This document shows, piece by piece, positions 12,042-22,198 of a stretch of 64,000 bases of DNA. The translations under genes and the position numbers were made by a program. The stretch's first letter is position 1, and each line of letters starts with the position of its first letter. Source of the DNA: Scalesia atractyloides (Eukaryota > Streptophyta > Magnoliopsida > Asterales > Asteraceae); contig CAMTDV010000013.1 in assembly GCA_947069175.1 (NCBI GenBank), positions 14,055,001 to 14,119,000 of the forward strand, written 5' to 3'. The notes under the pieces were generated by a model. The model searched no databases. It had not been told where the DNA came from and worked only from the letters and a program-made list of their open reading frames with translations.

Positions 12042-12412
12042 GGTAAAATGCTCTCGCCGAGAAGCGATTAACGACATTTTACCCTTCCAGTTACTACACG
12101 TCTCTAATTGATCGAAAAATCGAAACCTTGGCGAGATCCAAAAATTGAGGAGTGGGACTTAATCGACAAGGTGCGGGTTTCACCCCTAACTTGACGATTT
12201 CGTACCTTAAGCGTGGTTGGTACTTACCAAACGAAAAGCATATTCCGATTCGTTGGTAAGGGTCCACTAGAGTTTGAATTGGAAATTTTTCCATCAAGAT
12301 GTGGATTTCACTCCTAACTTGATGACGAAATTTTATGCAAAAAGAATAAGAATAGCGGAATGAGAGTCGTTCCACCAAATTGTGGGTTTCACGCCTATTT
12401 TAGTGAACTCGT
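12042..12412 (-). other. Structured leader of family B: five inverted-repeat stem-loops
   Basis: Arms on the plus strand: GGTAAAATG/CATTTTACC (12042/12075), AATCGACAAG/CTTGACGATT (12161/12190), CTTACCAAACGAA/TTCGTTGGTAAG (12223/12249), CATCAAG/CTTGATG (12292/12318) and GTTCCACCAAA/TTTTAGTGAAC (about 12369/12398, with a bulge). The second, fourth and fifth have nearly the same 19-20 nt loop, around GTGGGTTTCAC and CCTAA, on unrelated stems. The block lies 230-600 nt downstream of the PBS in element sense, where packaging or dimerisation signals sit in retroelements. Confidence 0.65.
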
Positions 12413-12625
12413 CTCGTTTGTGTTACGAGTGTCTTCAAGTCTTTAAAGTGCGTATTGCTAAAAATGTCTTAGGAAAGACATCATGTATATGTGTTAAGGC
12501 CAAAAGAAAAGAGGAGAAGCAAGTAGGAAGCATAAAGTTTTAAGCATAAACAAGAATAGTCAAAACAGGTACTTAGAACTATAGACTAGGTCGAACATGG
12601 CAATTCTACCTAATTCCCTATAGTT

Positions 12626-12640
12626 ATGGCTCTGATACCA
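12626..12640 (-). promoter_or_regulatory. Primer-binding site, family B copy 1
   Basis: The minus strand reads TGGTATCAGAGCCAT, complementary to the 3' end of plant initiator tRNA-Met. It lies three bases from the end of the 5' LTR (12644). Confidence 0.92.
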
Positions 12641-12643
12641 ATC

Positions 12644-13915
12644 TGTCACACCCCAACCGATGGCGGAAACATCGGAGTGAGACGAAATAGATTGCTCAAT
12701 GCATCATAACGCTATTTGCGACAATATTTAAATCAAAAGTTCCTTTCATTTCATAAATCAAATTGTCAATTACATCATAACAAATTGAACAAAAATTACA
12801 ACATAAAAAGCCTAACATTCTAGGTGCGTTTCTATGTCGTCCCTACTAGATTCGTCATATTCAACATCTTTAACCTGCAACATGTTAAAATTATAGTTCA
12901 ATACAAAAAGTATTGGCGGGTACACAAGTTTTATATAGCATAAGTACAAAAAGATTTAAACGAATCAACATGTAAGCTAGCATACAAGATTTATGTAAAC
13001 ATGGCATGCAATCTATAAGTCAACCCTCGCGTGTCACCGCAAAATAGAATAAACTTAACATGACCTCAAGAATACGGGCGGTGCGTTACTCCTATAGCGC
13101 TATACATGTTAAGGTGGAGGCTTTAGCCAAAGTTAATGACGAATAGTATCACATAAGAATGTTCCAAGTATACGAATCATGTATCAAGTAACTATAGCAT
13201 GTATGATGGATTGTTTGTGTGATTACGTGTATTTTGATATGTTAACATATTGCACCCAAAAGTGTAGAGCGTAAAAAGGGTGTTCGAGTGTACTTTACAA
13301 GTTTTCACTTGTTACTTCGCAAAGGGTTTGGAGGGTTCGAGGAACACCAAGCTATCTTTTGAAAGTCTTGAACATTCTTGATTGAGAGAGAGCTTTAGAG
13401 AGAGAGAGAGATAGAGAGGTGTTTGAGGTGTGAAATGAGTGTGGGAGGAGGTGGGTTTTAATAGTTGAGGTTTGGGGGTTGAGTTAGGTGAGTGTTAAAT
13501 GCAAGAAACAGAATCCAACAAACACACTTTTGCCCAATCCATGAGCTAGAAACAACTTTCTCCGGATTATGCTATTTTTAGTCCTTAAACTTTGTTTATC
13601 TTTCATTTCATGGTAAAACTTGATATTTTCGCATGTTTTCAAGTGTATAATGTATATGTAAGTAAATTTTAGGTATCAAATATTAACGTATGAGTATTTG
13701 CACGTATAACAAGTATTGGTTTGTATGTAAACACGTATTTAACAATTAAATGCATGTAAGACAAGTATGTATCAGGTATGAATTTCATTACGATCAAAGT
13801 CTCGGACTATAAGATTGGGAAATGAAATACGAATGCGATACGAATAAAGTTTCCATAAATAGAAATACGATTACACTTTCTAATTAAGGAAAGTACAAAA
13901 AAATGAGGCATTACA
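12644..13915 (-). repeat. Family B LTR shared by two tandem elements
   Basis: It has a PBS on its left (12640) and a polypurine tract on its right (13916), both in minus sense. It is therefore the 5' LTR of copy 1 and the 3' LTR of copy 2 at once. Its length, 1272 bp, equals that of the left LTR. Confidence 0.88.
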
Positions 13916-15714
13916 GTCTCCCCTCCTTTAGGAAATTTCGTCCCGAAATTTATTAAAGAGGAAGACTTTGGAAAAGATGTCATTTTGGTGAAAATGTGGC
14001 CAAAATCAAGATTTTGAAGTTTAAAGTTTTTGCGGAGTTCATGTATAAGTGTGTCAATATGTATAGAAATCTTGAAGGATAAAAATGGTAGGTTCCGTGA
14101 AACTAATTTGTTTGACTAAGGTGTTTTTGAGACACCAATCATAAACGTGTATAAGGATAAGTAAAAACGTGTATGTGTGTGTAAGCAAGTGAGTTTGACC
14201 TGGGCTGGACAATTAATTGGAAGGAATATTTTAAAAGAGTGCGACCTAAGAGGAAGGTTTTAGTATGATTAAGGATGTATATTGATTAAAATGAGCGGTC
14301 CGCACTGTAAGTTGTAAGAAAAGTTTTGTCAGTTCTAAGGCATATTAGTAAAATTACTTGTTGTAGAAAATATTTATTGGAGAGAACTAGGATGGTAAGT
14401 ATTTACAGTTTCTAAAAGGTTTTGGCGGTAATAGACCGACTGGTTAAAGTTTGCGCGAGATAAGAGTGAAAGATAGTTTTAAAAGAAAGGGAACATTTTA
14501 ACCAAATTGAGCCGATGGGGACATTTATAAAAATGGATTAACGTTTTAGGCTGATTTGTTGTAAATAAAGTTTGGATGAAAGGTTAAGGGAAGAATTGGG
14601 AAGATCGTTGTATGGTAGTGAACGATTCAGTAGGTGTATGCGAGGGGTAAAAATGGTATCAATATCGGATAAAATGCGAACATGGAATGTTGAGAGATGC
14701 TAGTGATAGGTGTGGCGGTTAAAGCTAACGCTTTTGAGAATGAAGCTTTGTTAGGGGTAATCGAGTACTATCACTTCGAAGTGGGGTCACTAAATTTTGT
14801 TATGCATCAAATGTATTTAACAATGTCCGGGAAAACACCGAATTTCTCATGGCACGTTTTATGAAAGTTTGGTAGCATGGTAGGGACACTTATATATAGG
14901 ATAGTACCAGCGGCGTATCCACCATGTTCACACCATGTTACGTTATTTCGCTATTCGGTGTCATGTTACGTTCCGTGTTGCGATAAACAGTAGAACCCAC
15001 TATGATTTTCATGCGCCTACCAATATAATCCCGTGTGCACCCGCGATTATTTTGGTCATGATCCGCATAGTTTGTACTAGTAGTGTACGGGTCATGTTAC
15101 ATCTAGTAAGCAAAGGTTATGTAAGATAACGTATAAAAATTAAGTATGTAAGCATGATTGTATGTATGTATGAGTGTGTCGAACGTAAGTGAAACCACTC
15201 GGGTTATGCTTACTTATAGATTCCAAGTATGACTACCAAGTAGTGCGAATGCATAAATTTTGAGTATGATTGAAGACAAATACATATAACATTAGCATGC
15301 AGTATCGAGCGTATAGGTGGAATAAAATGGGATTTAGCATATATAAGCTACCATGAAGTTGCGAGTGTGTAAAATATGAAGCGTAATGGTGGTATGCGTA
15401 ATATTGCCATGTAATATTGACAATGTAAATAGAAACGTGTAATGCAATATGCATATGTATGGTTGCTTAAGTCAAAACATTGAGTTGGTTGAAATAAAAT
15501 AAGTCGGGTTTGTCGGGAATGAAGGACCAAAATTGTGAATGTCGGGTGAATATTGAAAAAAAGTATTAATTATTGATGTAAAATGTGGTTTTTAAAAAGA
15601 AATGCTACTTTGGTTTTAAAATTTGTATTCGTATATGAAATTTTCTTGCCCATGTGTTCAGATTTAGATTTGCGTATTTTGAAAAGGTTGTAAAATAGTG
15701 AGTTTGCTTTATTT
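13916..15714 (-). mobile_element. Family B internal region, copy 2 (3' half only)
   Basis: This segment is nearly identical to 9398-11195 in copy 1, including the polypurine tract (palindrome at 13933-13951). At about 15705-15720 it stops matching B and becomes family A gag in the same orientation. The remaining 1.4 kb of B and its structured leader are missing. Confidence 0.85.
14872..14941 (-). other. Core hairpin module, family B copy 2
   Basis: Same module as at 10353-10421. The core has a small difference (GATAGTACC instead of GAAGTACC on the plus strand); the arms GTAGCATGGT and ACCATGTTAC are retained. Confidence 0.6.
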
Positions 15715-16961
15715 TCTTGATTTGCTTGGTTAACTGGGTTTGCTTGAGCTTGGGCGTGTATGATGTTAACTAATCGAGGGCACGTGTTTCTATAATGGGT
15801 AGGGTCGCCACAATTAAAACAAGCTCGAACATAAGGTAACATGGGGTATTAGGGTTGTTGATATGTTTGGATCATGTTTTGAGTAGGGGGTGAGGTTAGG
15901 TTTTGAGGGGTGCGGCAAACCTTGCTCAAATGACCATAGCATCCACAATTCGCACATAGTCGACAAAGTAAGGTAGATGGATGGTGATAAAAACAGGTGT
16001 TACATTGAGGGTGAGGTCCAAGGTAAGGTTTCTTATTTGGGTAAGTTGAGTTGGGTGCTACTTGAGTGATTGGGATAGCTTGGAGGGGTACGGCTTGTGA
16101 GGCTGGTTGATTGCGTTGGGTGACAGCGAAAAGTTGCCCATCTCGTTTTCTCTTGGAAATGGGTTGAGAAGGGGATTCGGTTTGGGTGGAGTTTGAAGTT
16201 TCAGTTGATGCTTTATCCTTCTTCTTCTCCTCCTTGAAGTCTTTATTCCGTATATGGTTCTCGGTGAGCTCTGTAGCTAACTCCATTACTGCTTCCAAAG
16301 TTGCAGGTGTGGTACTTATTACAGAGTCTTGAATTTTTGAAGGAAGACCTCGAATGTAGTGCTCGATCAAACGGTAGAGGGGAGTGAACAAGTTGGGAAC
16401 CATTTGATTTAACTCGAGGAATCTCTTGTTGTATGTGGTGTGGTCGCCTTCCTTTTGTTTCAACGAATAGAACTCATCCTCTAATTTCTTGATTTCGCTC
16501 CTTGGGCAAAACCGTCTTGTCATGATTTCCTTCAACTCTTCCCAAGTCAAAGTCATAGTATCTTCAACACCTCGTTTGGCTTTCTCTGTATTCCACCAAG
16601 TAAGTGCTATTCCAAATAAACGACCAGTAGCATATCGCACTTTGCGATCATCGGGGCAATCGCAATTTAGAAAAATGTTTTCCATTTCTTCAAACCAATA
16701 GAGAAGAGCGGTGACACCTTCAGTCCCTTCGTATTTTGTAGGGTCGCAGGATTTGAAATGCTTGTAGGTGCATTTAGTGGTATTTGGGGGAGGGTTGACA
16801 ACATTTTGAACTTCTTGATTGACGGGATTAGCGGTAAGGGCTTGTTGGACTTGAGCTACAATGTTGGGTATTTCGGCAGCCATTTGTTGAGCGATTTGGG
16901 CAGCCATGCGCTCGCGGGCTTTTCCTGATCTCATCTTCCTACGAGCGGAATTAGAAGACAT
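15570..16961 (-). pseudogene. gag: Truncated Ty3/gypsy gag fused to family B sequence
   Basis: Gag is the structural protein that forms the cytoplasmic retrotransposon particle and packages its RNA. From ATG at 16961 the frame matches the intact gag at 22199 closely: the basic start MSSNSARRK, a retrotransposon gag domain at about residues 60-230, then a first zinc knuckle C-X2-C-X4-H-X4-C (CANCGCYGHLSKVC). A CAA-to-TAA change stops the frame after 370 codons (15849). The same frame then continues through the second knuckle (CFNCGDPTHYRNTC) to about codon 415, where it crosses into family B DNA and gains about 45 unrelated codons. It retains the first knuckle that the intact copy has lost. 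It is not expected to make a normal protein. Confidence 0.88.
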
Positions 16962-17787
16962 CTACAAGGAATACATATCAAGAGTATGAGTTGGATGTTT
17001 TTGGGATCATGTGTCGTATTTAGGAATGAACATTCATAAAATAAATATAAAATAATAAATCTACTACATCCATAGGATGTCTTGGGCTTTGCTCGTAATT
17101 GGGCCTTGCATGCCGCCATACTTCACCTTCGTAATCATGTGGGCCCCCATGATTACGGGTTTTTCATATGGTTCGCATGTGTTAGCCTGGTTACGTACAC
17201 TAAAACCCGAAGAAAATCGAGAAATATGTATGTAACATATGATATTCGGAATGTATCCAGGTGTGGACACGGTGACACCTCAAAGTGGGGTTAGTTCGAA
17301 CGACGTTTGGTGTGGCATGCTTTGGCCTAATAGGTCCTTCGTACTCTCATCGTTAGTCCCCAGGTAGGCAAACTGGTCCGTTATATTGGATTTATACGAA
17401 TGCCAACCTAGACAGGACGTTCCGACTACCGGTACTTGTACCCTTACAGTTACTACATGCCCGTCGCAGAACTCACTTTGATGAGATTTGAAAAATGAAA
17501 ATGCGACAAAATCTTGAATAACGGAAGTATGAAGATGATTTGAATATGTGAACATTGAAAATTGTATGATGAATATGTATGTAAGTATGTATGTTTGACT
17601 GTAAGTATAATTCACTATGTATCACAAAATGTAATATTGGAAGTGTTTGCAAGCATTTGTGTATGTAATAAATATGAAAGAAATAAACATCATGAGTTTG
17701 CATATAACCACATAAACAATTAAAATCTAATCAACTATAGTATAGGCTCTAAGGGTCTAATAACCTATCCTATATCCCTATAGTCAA

Positions 17788-17802
17788 AAGCTCTGATACC
17801 AA
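17788..17802 (-). promoter_or_regulatory. Primer-binding site of the truncated family A element
   Basis: The minus strand reads TTGGTATCAGAGCTTTT. It matches initiator tRNA-Met for 11-12 bases but has CTTTT where the young copy has CCATG. It adjoins the LTR A that starts at 17805. Confidence 0.85.
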
Positions 17803-18234
17803 TCTGTCACACCCCGACCCGCAGCGGAAAAGGTGATCGGGGCATGATTGGGTTTTCATCAAAGCTCATGACATTTATTATAATATTTCATATTTATTAT
17901 TATAAATTAAAGGAAATCATACAATCATAATTACAACATGTTCTACACATCTTTCTAGACTTCATTATTTTCTTCTAAGGCATTTCCTATGTTTTCCTGG
18001 CTTCATCCTGTTCACCTGTATCATGTGTAAAGATAGTTTTTGGATCAACAAAAAGTTGGCGAGTGAACCTTGTTAGAAACATTTATTATTTATTTCTTGT
18101 TGTATTTAATATGGAAAAGTTGCGCAATAATCATATATGAACAAACGTAAGTAAACATACAATAACAAACAAATAGCATACAACAACAAACACCTTGCAT
18201 GAATATGTAACATGAATGACAATGTAAATGTTGG

Positions 18235-18445
18235 CAACGTCTCGTTCACGCTCATAGGTAATGGGGAACGGCTCACGCTCATAGGTAATGGGGAGCAGAC
18301 GGCCTATGATGAAATGTATGTGCGATCAAGGCTCAATCAAACGGAGCCGATCGTGTGTTGGCAACGCCTCGTTCACGCTCATAGGTAATGGGGAACAGCT
18401 CAACACTCATAGGTAATGGGGAGCGGCGGCCTATGAAAATGTATG
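18235..18445 (-). repeat. Minisatellite in the U5 part of LTR A
   Basis: Four copies of CTCATAGGTAATGGGGA are arranged as two pairs, separated by one copy of the GATC-GGCTC...GAGCC-GATC hairpin (about 18321-18352, minus sense). The pairs begin GGCAACGYCTCGTTCACG. Confidence 0.75.
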
Positions 18446-18954
18446 TACTGAAAATGATAAATTTAATCTAAACAATAATCACACAAACAGATAATACATG
18501 TTGAATACACATTTGTTCATGGATATGATAGATGCACAATAGTTTAAATGTGATAAATAATAAGACACATGATACACCCTAAAAACGTGATTAAAACGGG
18601 GAATTTATAGAGATTCACTCACATTGGGTGCGTTCGGTTGATGATGTTGAATGCGCACGAGTTTAGAGGATTGATCGACGAGGAAAAACTAACCTGATTA
18701 ATAACGAAAAAGTAAGGTAAATAAATGGATTTTATTAACAATTTTAATAGGATTTTTGGATATATTTTTTGTAACATCCGTCAAAAACGGATTTACCAAA
18801 CCCGCTCCGTTTATCAACCGAACAGTCAGTCAAAAATTTCCTTGCGAATTAAATGCCCAAAATATTTTTAAACGATCCGTAATCAATTATTATACGGGAA
18901 TATATATTTAGTTTTTGAAAAACTGACAAAAATCGCAAAATAAAAATGATTTGC

Positions 18955-19035
18955 TTCTGCCGGGTTTCGAACCCGGGTCTGTACCGAATCAGCAAACGGA
19001 CTTAACACATACACACAAACCACTGCGCCACTTGT
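18955..19035 (-). other. Antisense tRNA-like module in the 5' LTR
   Basis: The minus strand has an A-box-like GTGGCGCAGTGGTT, a long middle region, and a perfect T-arm CCGGG-TTCGAAA-CCCGG. The spacing would suit a tRNA with a long variable arm (Ser/Leu type). I do not see a proper acceptor stem, so I do not call a tRNA gene. Confidence 0.65.
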
Positions 19036-19730
19036 TCTGTTTGATGAATAATAAAATCATTTAATTCATAAAGGGACGTTACGAATTCAAAACCGGCGCC
19101 CAAACAGTTCAGTCGTCGGAATCCCGGAAATCTCGCGAGTCTTAACTACAATTTACGTTATAACGTAAACCATTAACCAGACATCGGTTATAACCGATGT
19201 TTGAAGTCCGCGACCAAAACCATAACCGCCGGAAAATTTAAATCAATGAACCCAGTCGGAAATCAGACCAGATTCTTCAACGATCTGCATTATAACTTCA
19301 CCCACAACCGACTGCAAACCTTTTCGCTCAAAACCACACCCTTTCTCGGCGAAAACTCCCTCGCCGGAACTTCTCTGTTCGTCGCCGGAAAACCGATTTC
19401 CTTATTTCTGAACCTCACTGAACCTCCTAAGTTTATACCGAAGTCACCCTTACCTTTTCCAAGCTTTCCGGAGACTCGCTGCTGCAAGACACCTGACGCC
19501 GGAGCTTATTGCTGTCGCCGGAGTTCTGCCGGAAAACAGAGGGTCCAGTCGGTATACCTTTTCGCTTATTTTCTTTATCTTTTCACCCTTATCTCACCTT
19601 AATGGACTGTAAATCGCTAATGAAACTTGAATAAAACTCGAAACAGTCAGATTTTACCTCTGGTTATATTTCATTGAAGAAGACGATGTATTCGTTATCA
19701 TATATGTTTAATATAAATCATGAAATTAAT

Positions 19731-20320
19731 CGGGTTAGACACACAGTCCAGCGGTGGACTGTGTGCACATAAAACGCTAAACGTCTCAAGTTCGATTCCC
19801 GTCTCACACACGCTGCCTTAATAAAAATCATTTTTTTTTGTTAAACCGAACCGGGTCGCCACAGTTATATGTTAAGTATATTAATAATCGGAATAATAAC
19901 CAAGTTAGACACACAGTCCAGCGGTGGACTGTGTGTTTGTTTATATCACAGGTCACGAGTTCGAGTCCGGTCTACTGCACCGACTCGAACAATTATCTCT
20001 TCTTTTTAAAAAAGGCAGAAAAGGAAATAATTAATTTGTATTTAAGTATAATAAAAATCGAATAATATAACATGTTGAACACACAGTCCAGCGGTGGACT
20101 GTGTTTTAGATTAAACCACAGGTCCCGGGTTCGAGACCTGTGGAGTGCATGTCCGAGTCGCTTAAACTGTTTTTAAAATAAAAATGATTTTCGGTTTAAA
20201 CTAATTAATATATATATATATAATTAAAATCAGATATATAACGGATTAGACACGTAGCTCAGTTGGTAGAGCTGCGTGCACGCGTACGGGAGGTCTCGGG
20301 TTCGAGCCTCACTCAGCGCA
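19731..20320 (+). other. Array of four tRNA-like modules, 170 bp period (5' LTR)
   Basis: The modules start at 19731, 19901, 20073 and 20243, spacings of 170, 172 and 170 bp. The first three share the perfect stem CACACAGTCCA/TGGACTGTGTG with loop GCGG. The fourth has ACACGTAGCTC/GAGCTGCGTG with loop AGTTGGTA, an exact A-box match (TAGCTCAGTTGG). A second hairpin holds the B-box in its loop; in the third module it is CCACAGGTC/GACCTGTGG around CCGGGTTCGA. Linkers between modules are also related (TTAAGTATAATAA...), so the array grew by tandem duplication. Confidence 0.8.
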
Positions 20321-21402
20321 CTTGTATTCCGAATTGAACCGGTCAACGGTCAGGTCAAATGGTCAACGGTCAGAAAAAAATCAATTTTTTTATTATTTTT
20401 TTATTTAATTATTTTAATTAAAAATCAATTAAAAATACTTAAAAATAACATTTTTAAGGTTAGAAAATAGCCTCAAACTCACAAAAATACACCCAACAAT
20501 CCTACTAAAATAGATTAATAAAATCCGTTTACTTACCAAACCATAATGCGATTTATCTAGGTTAAACTCACTCGTGGTTAAAACCACTTCGCGTGCATTC
20601 AACATCATCAACCGAACGCACCCACTGTGAGTGAATCTTACAACTCCCCTTTTAATTTACACGTTTTGGGGTGTGTCATGTGTTATGAAAATAATTAATT
20701 TATTTATTTAAACTTGTGCCATACCACATCATGACCTAAACTTAGATTGTTTTTATTGTTGTGATTTACTTATTTCCTTTTGTCAAATTATATGAAACTC
20801 ATACATTAAGCCCATCAGTTCCTCGTGGGAGACGAGTAGAACATCGCGTGCTTCAAATCAAATTCATTATTGTTCATGTGTGTATCATTGAGTTTATATT
20901 GTTTGTAGTTGTGTCATTCATATTATCATGTTTATGCAATTCATTCATCAGGCCCCTCAGTTCCTCGTGAGAGACGAGTTAAGCATCGCGTGCCTCTAAT
21001 TGTTCTATTATTGTTCATGAGTGTTTCATTTAATATCTTATGATTGTTGATTAAGTTACATCTATTTTTACTCATGTTTGGTTGTGCACATATTTCATAA
21101 TCAATTTAAATAAATTTGTTCAAATGTTTTCCATAGGATTCACTCGCCAACATTATGTTGATCCAAAAACCCTTTTACACATGATACAGGTGAACAGGTT
21201 GAAGCAAGGAAAACATAGGATATGCCTTAGAAGAGAACAAAGAAGTTTAGATTGTTAGTTAGATCATGTTGTATCATTTAATGTAAATTTCCATTTAATT
21301 TGTATTAATGAATATGAAACGCTTAATAAATGTCATGAGCTTTGATGATAACCCAATCATGCCCCGATCACCTTTTCCGCTGCGGGTCGGGGTGTGACAG
21401 AT

Positions 21403-21417
21403 TGGTATCAGAGCCAT
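21403..21417 (+). promoter_or_regulatory. Primer-binding site of the young A element
   Basis: TGGTATCAGAGCCATG, complementary to the 3' end of plant initiator tRNA-Met, begins three bases after the LTR end at 21399. Confidence 0.93.
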
Positions 21418-21521
21418 GACTATAGGGATATAGGATAGGTTATTAGACCCTTAGAGCCTATACTATAGTCTGCCTAAATTTTAATTGATTAGGTGGTTAC
21501 ATACAAACTTGTGATATTTAT

Positions 21522-21881
21522 TTGTTTCATATTTGTTTACATTTCAGTCAAACATACATGCTCATATACATATTCATTATACATATATACATATTCATTA
21601 TACATATATCGATGTTCATGTGTTCCATTTATTTTCATACTCTCATTATCCAAAGATTTTGTGCAATTTTCAAATCTCATCAAAGTAAGTTCCGCGACGG
21701 GCATGTAGTAACTGGAAGGGTACAAGTACCGGTAGTCGGAACGTCCTGTCTAGGCTGGCATTCGTATAAATCCAATATAACGGACCAGTTTGCCTACCTG
21801 GGGACCAACGATGAGAGTACGAAGGACCTATTAGGCCAAAGCATGCCACACCAAACGTCGTTCGAACTAAACCTACTTTGA
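21522..21881 (+). CDS. Leader open reading frame upstream of gag (uncertain)
   Basis: A 119-codon frame lies in the leader between PBS and gag. Its last 70 or so residues (FKSHQSKFRDG... to ...QTSFELNLL) are also open in the truncated minus-strand copy (17280-17615), ending at the same stop. The first part is low-complexity (repeated IYIFIIHI) and probably not coding. I recognise no domain. The two copies are so similar at the DNA level that an open frame in both is weak evidence. It could equally be a structured RNA leader. Confidence 0.25.
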   Translation: MFHICLHFSQTYMLIYIFIIHIYIFIIHISMFMCSIYFHTLIIQRFCAIFKSHQSKFRDGHVVTGRVQVPVVGTSCLGWHSYKSNITDQFAYLGTNDESTKDLLGQSMPHQTSFELNLL

Positions 21882-22035
21882 GGTGTCACCGTGTCTACAC
21901 CTGGACACATTCCGAATATCACACGTTGTATACATATTTCTCGATTTTCTCCGGGTTTTTGTGTACGCAACCAGGCAGAAACCGTGCGAACCATATGAAA
22001 AACCGGTATTCATGGGGGCCCACGTGATTACACAG

Positions 22036-22198
22036 GTAAAGTATGGCGGCATGAAGGGCCTAACAACGAGCAAAGCCCAAGACATCCAATGGATGTAGTA
22101 ATTTATTTATCTATAATTATTTTATGAATGTTCATTCCTAATGCGACCCATGAACCCAAAAGCATCCAACTCATACTCTTGTCATGTATTTCTTGTAG
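22036..22198 (+). other. Possible 163 nt leader intron ending at the gag start codon
   Basis: A good 5' splice-site match, CACAG|GTAAAGT, lies at 22036 and a pyrimidine-rich acceptor, TTTCTTGTAG, ends at 22198, one base before the gag ATG. The minus-strand copy keeps both (AAG|GTGAAG and TTCCTTGTAG). This is a sequence-motif inference only. Confidence 0.3.

Larger units (their letters stand above)
8126..13915 (-). mobile_element. Family B non-autonomous LTR retrotransposon (copy 1 of a tandem pair)
   Basis: Two direct 1272 bp LTRs (8126-9397 and 12644-13915), about 99% alike by eye, enclose 3.25 kb. On the minus strand the order is 5' LTR, PBS (TGGTATCAGAGCC, complement of initiator tRNA-Met), a structured leader, non-coding body, polypurine tract, 3' LTR. 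I find no gag, protease, reverse transcriptase, RNase H or integrase frame, so it resembles a large retrotransposon derivative (LARD-like). It must be mobilised by proteins supplied in trans. The right LTR is shared with the second copy. Confidence 0.85.
18770..21399 (+). repeat. 5' LTR of the young family A element
   Basis: It starts TGTAACATCCGTCAAAAACG and ends GGGTCGGGGTGTGACA. In order it holds an antisense tRNA-like module, a TATA-like TTATAACTT (about 19289), a GC-rich block rich in CGCCGGA, an array of four tRNA-like modules, and repeats containing CATCAGTTCCTCGTG...GACGAG. From the TATA position the tRNA-like array falls in R/U5 and would be in the RNA leader. Confidence 0.93.

Noticed and set aside
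20242..20320. Functional tRNA genes (this and all similar modules)
   Set aside because: The A-box and B-box match well, but no 7 bp acceptor stem forms, the anticodon arm is not convincing, and the strongest pairing extends the D-arm into the region where the acceptor should be. I call them tRNA-like modules.
19731..20320. CRISPR-like array (regular 170 bp spacing)
   Set aside because: The repeats are long, the spacers are themselves related to each other, and the host is a plant. It is tandem duplication within an LTR.
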